Below, in pieces: positions 62,266-64,000 of a stretch of DNA of 64,000 nt. The position numbers and the translations under genes are program-made. Positions within the stretch are counted from its first letter, which is position 1. Each line of letters opens with the position of its first letter. Source of the DNA: Clostridiaceae bacterium 14S0207 (GTDB lineage: Bacteria > Bacillota > Clostridia > Clostridiales > Clostridiaceae); NCBI GenBank assembly GCA_003288255.1, contig CP026600.1:1798001-1862000 (forward strand), given 5' to 3'. Below the pieces are notes generated by a model, which saw only the letters and a list, made by a program, of their open reading frames with translations, did not search any database and was not told the DNA's origin.

Positions 62266-62299
62266 GGTTTATATATTCTTATAGAAAAGAGGTACTCAA

Positions 62300-64000
62300 T
62301 TGAACAATATAAATACATCCTATAAAACCATAAAAATACCTAACTGTTTATATAATGTTTTTAGAAATATAAAATTTATTTTTAAAGATAAAGCATTTAT
62401 ATATTCTATTTTAGCTATTTTAGTTAAAATATTTTTATTTTTTGCTGTTATGGGTGATCATAATGTATCAAAATTTAATTTCAAAACCATGTTTTTCAAT
62501 GTCCCCCCTATCATGGTATATCTAAGTTTTATATGCATGTTTTTATCTTTTACATATCTTTTTAAAGGTAAAAAACACTTATTTAGTATTATAATATTAG
62601 ATATCTTATTAACCATACTAATGATTGGTGATCTATGGTATTTTAGAAGTAATCGTTCTTTTTTAACTTTTCATATGTTAAGTTATACAGCTAATTTACA
62701 CAACCTTTCAGATAGTATTTTTGCTATGTTTAGACCAATAGATCTTATATTTTTATTGGACATATTAATTTTATTATTGTACTTTTTTAAGATAAAAAAT
62801 AACTATTTAACTTTTAAAAGAAATTTCTCTTCTTTTTTAATTTTATTTATTATACCTTTGTTTTATTTACCTTATGCCCATTATAAAATAGATATATCTA
62901 AAAATTGTTTTTCAGATCAACATTTGTTTTTTACTACTTGGACTCAAGATCAAAACATGTTTAACTTAACCCCTATAGGATTTCATATATATGATGGATA
63001 TAGTTTTTACAAAGATAGTAGAAAGCATACGCTTACAAACTCTGAAAAGAAAGAAATTGAAACTTGGTTTAAAGCTAAAGCCGAAAAATTACCTGACAAT
63101 AAATATAAAGGAATATTCAAAGGTAAAAACCTTATTACAATACAAATAGAGTCATTAGAAAATTTCGTAATAGGTAAATCTATAGATGGTGAAGAAATTA
63201 CACCAAATCTAAATAAACTTTTAAAGAATAGTTTATATTTTAATAATATAAAAGAGCAAACCTTTGCAGGAACTACCTCCGATGCAGAACTTCTTGCAAA
63301 TACCTCTATTTTTCCTGTAAGACGTGGAAGCACATTTTTTAGGTATCCTAATAATACATATCCTTCTTCTCTTCCTAAACTTTTAGAGGACATAGGATAT
63401 AACACTATAGCAATTCATCCTGATAAAGGCTCTTATTGGAATTGGTTGCCTTCCCTTAGTTCTATAGGTTTTAAAAAATGTATAGATTCTAGTCATTTTA
63501 ATATGGATGAAACTATTGGATTAGGACTTAGTGATGGAAGTTTTTTTAAACAATTAGTTCCTATATTGAAGCAACAAAAAAATCCTTTTTATAGTTTTTC
63601 AATAACTTTAAGTAATCATGCACCTTTTTCCATGCCTGAAAAATTTAAAGATATAAAAATTCCTGATAAGCTAAAAGGAACTGTTATTGGAAAATATTTC
63701 GAATCTGTTCATTATACAGATAAAGTTATTGGTCAATTTATAAATTCCCTTGAAAATAACAATCTTTTAGAAAACTCAATTATTGTTTTCTATGGAGATC
63801 ATGAAGGTCCGCATAAATTTTTTCAAGATCAAGTACAATCTATAAAAGGACTTCCTAAATGGAGTAAAAAAAATGATCTTAATACTCCTTTAATAATCTA
63901 TTCAAAAGATTATACTGGAGAAACCATAAATACCTATGGTGGTGAAGTAGATATAACCCCTACCCTTGCATATTTACTAGGAGTTGAGAAGGATAAGTAC
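62300..64000 (+). CDS. LTA synthase-family sulfatase-like membrane enzyme (3' end beyond window)
   Basis: At least 567 codons, open to the right edge. The start is TTG at 62300 with AGAGG seven bases upstream; no good ATG lies nearby. About five N-terminal membrane helices are followed by an extracytoplasmic sulfatase-like domain. This contains KNLITIQIESLENFVIG (metal-binding Glu), FAGTTSDAELLANTSIFP (catalytic Thr, about residue 326), LSNHAPFSMP and IVFYGDHEGPHKF (Asp-His metal ligands). Family members add glycerol phosphate to lipoteichoic acid or phospho-groups to other surface polymers. The exact product in this organism is not known. Confidence 0.93.
   Translation, partial: MNNINTSYKTIKIPNCLYNVFRNIKFIFKDKAFIYSILAILVKIFLFFAVMGDHNVSKFNFKTMFFNVPPIMVYLSFICMFLSFTYLFKGKKHLFSIIILDILLTILMIGDLWYFRSNRSFLTFHMLSYTANLHNLSDSIFAMFRPIDLIFLLDILILLLYFFKIKNNYLTFKRNFSSFLILFIIPLFYLPYAHYKIDISKNCFSDQHLFFTTWTQDQNMFNLTPIGFHIYDGYSFYKDSRKHTLTNSEKKEIETWFKAKAEKLPDNKYKGIFKGKNLITIQIESLENFVIGKSIDGEEITPNLNKLLKNSLYFNNIKEQTFAGTTSDAELLANTSIFPVRRGSTFFRYPNNTYPSSLPKLLEDIGYNTIAIHPDKGSYWNWLPSLSSIGFKKCIDSSHFNMDETIGLGLSDGSFFKQLVPILKQQKNPFYSFSITLSNHAPFSMPEKFKDIKIPDKLKGTVIGKYFESVHYTDKVIGQFINSLENNNLLENSIIVFYGDHEGPHKFFQDQVQSIKGLPKWSKKNDLNTPLIIYSKDYTGETINTYGGEVDITPTLAYLLGVEKDKY

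Noticed and set aside
63007-63405. Minus-strand reading frame inside the LTA synthase-like gene
   Set aside because: It is the shadow of a gene with clear catalytic motifs on the plus strand and has no ribosome binding site.

Overview
The window is very AT-rich. Its genes have strong purine-rich ribosome binding sites, frequent TTG/GTG starts and T-tailed hairpin terminators. The gene content (MinCDE plus MreBCD, a very long PBP2, a selenium-metabolism cluster, CsoR/CopA, a YedE-type transporter, no respiratory genes) points to a spore-forming anaerobic Firmicute of Clostridium sensu stricto (cluster I). The species cannot be fixed from the sequence alone. No rRNA, tRNA, CRISPR array or prophage was seen. 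The one clear mobile element is an intact ISLre2-family insertion sequence.

Region 1 (1-9135, all minus strand) is the cell-shape and division block. Transcription runs maf, radC, mreB, mreC, mreD, PBP2, then a terminator, then minC, minD, minE, a second terminator, and finally rodA, which runs off the left edge. Region 2 (9136-16809) holds a SPOR-domain protein, a GNAT acetyltransferase with odd 30-bp repeats at its 3' end, a His/Cys-rich protein, an Fe/Mn superoxide dismutase relative, a YitT protein, a cobalamin-riboswitch-controlled cbiMN pair, a phosphodiesterase, a lipoprotein and a VanY-type peptidase.

Region 3 (16920-25424) holds the csoR-copA copper operon with a visible operator, a TetM/TetP-like translation GTPase, an ECF transporter S component whose ribosome binding site lies in a long inverted repeat, and a selenium/sulfur cluster. 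That cluster is YedE, a stand-alone TusA-like protein and a DUF3343 protein, with a divergent cysteine-desulfurase-like enzyme; a perfect dyad lies between the two arms. Region 4 (25507-45504) is general housekeeping and transport: a YhgE/Pip protein, an M29 aminopeptidase, a DbpA helicase, flavodoxin, MATE and two NCS2 purine-type permeases, a THUMP RNA methyltransferase, an M3 peptidase, a GT2/GtrA surface-glycosylation pair facing a large membrane protein, and an MgtC protein.

Region 5 (45728-64000) holds a YjeM-type amino acid antiporter, a MerR/MATE pair with a classic 19-bp-spacer promoter, exonuclease III, a group II PLP decarboxylase, the ISLre2 element, a DHA2 drug exporter, a RocB/EamA/amidohydrolase group, an ArsR-thioredoxin-thioredoxin reductase group, and the 5' part of an LTA-synthase-family gene. 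The thioredoxin reductase lacks both expected NADPH-binding signatures and may be a ferredoxin-dependent type. This is the strongest biochemical lead in the window.

Limits: calls rest on motif reading and recalled family knowledge, with no searches run. Start codons were chosen from ribosome binding sites and often differ from the longest possible reading frame.
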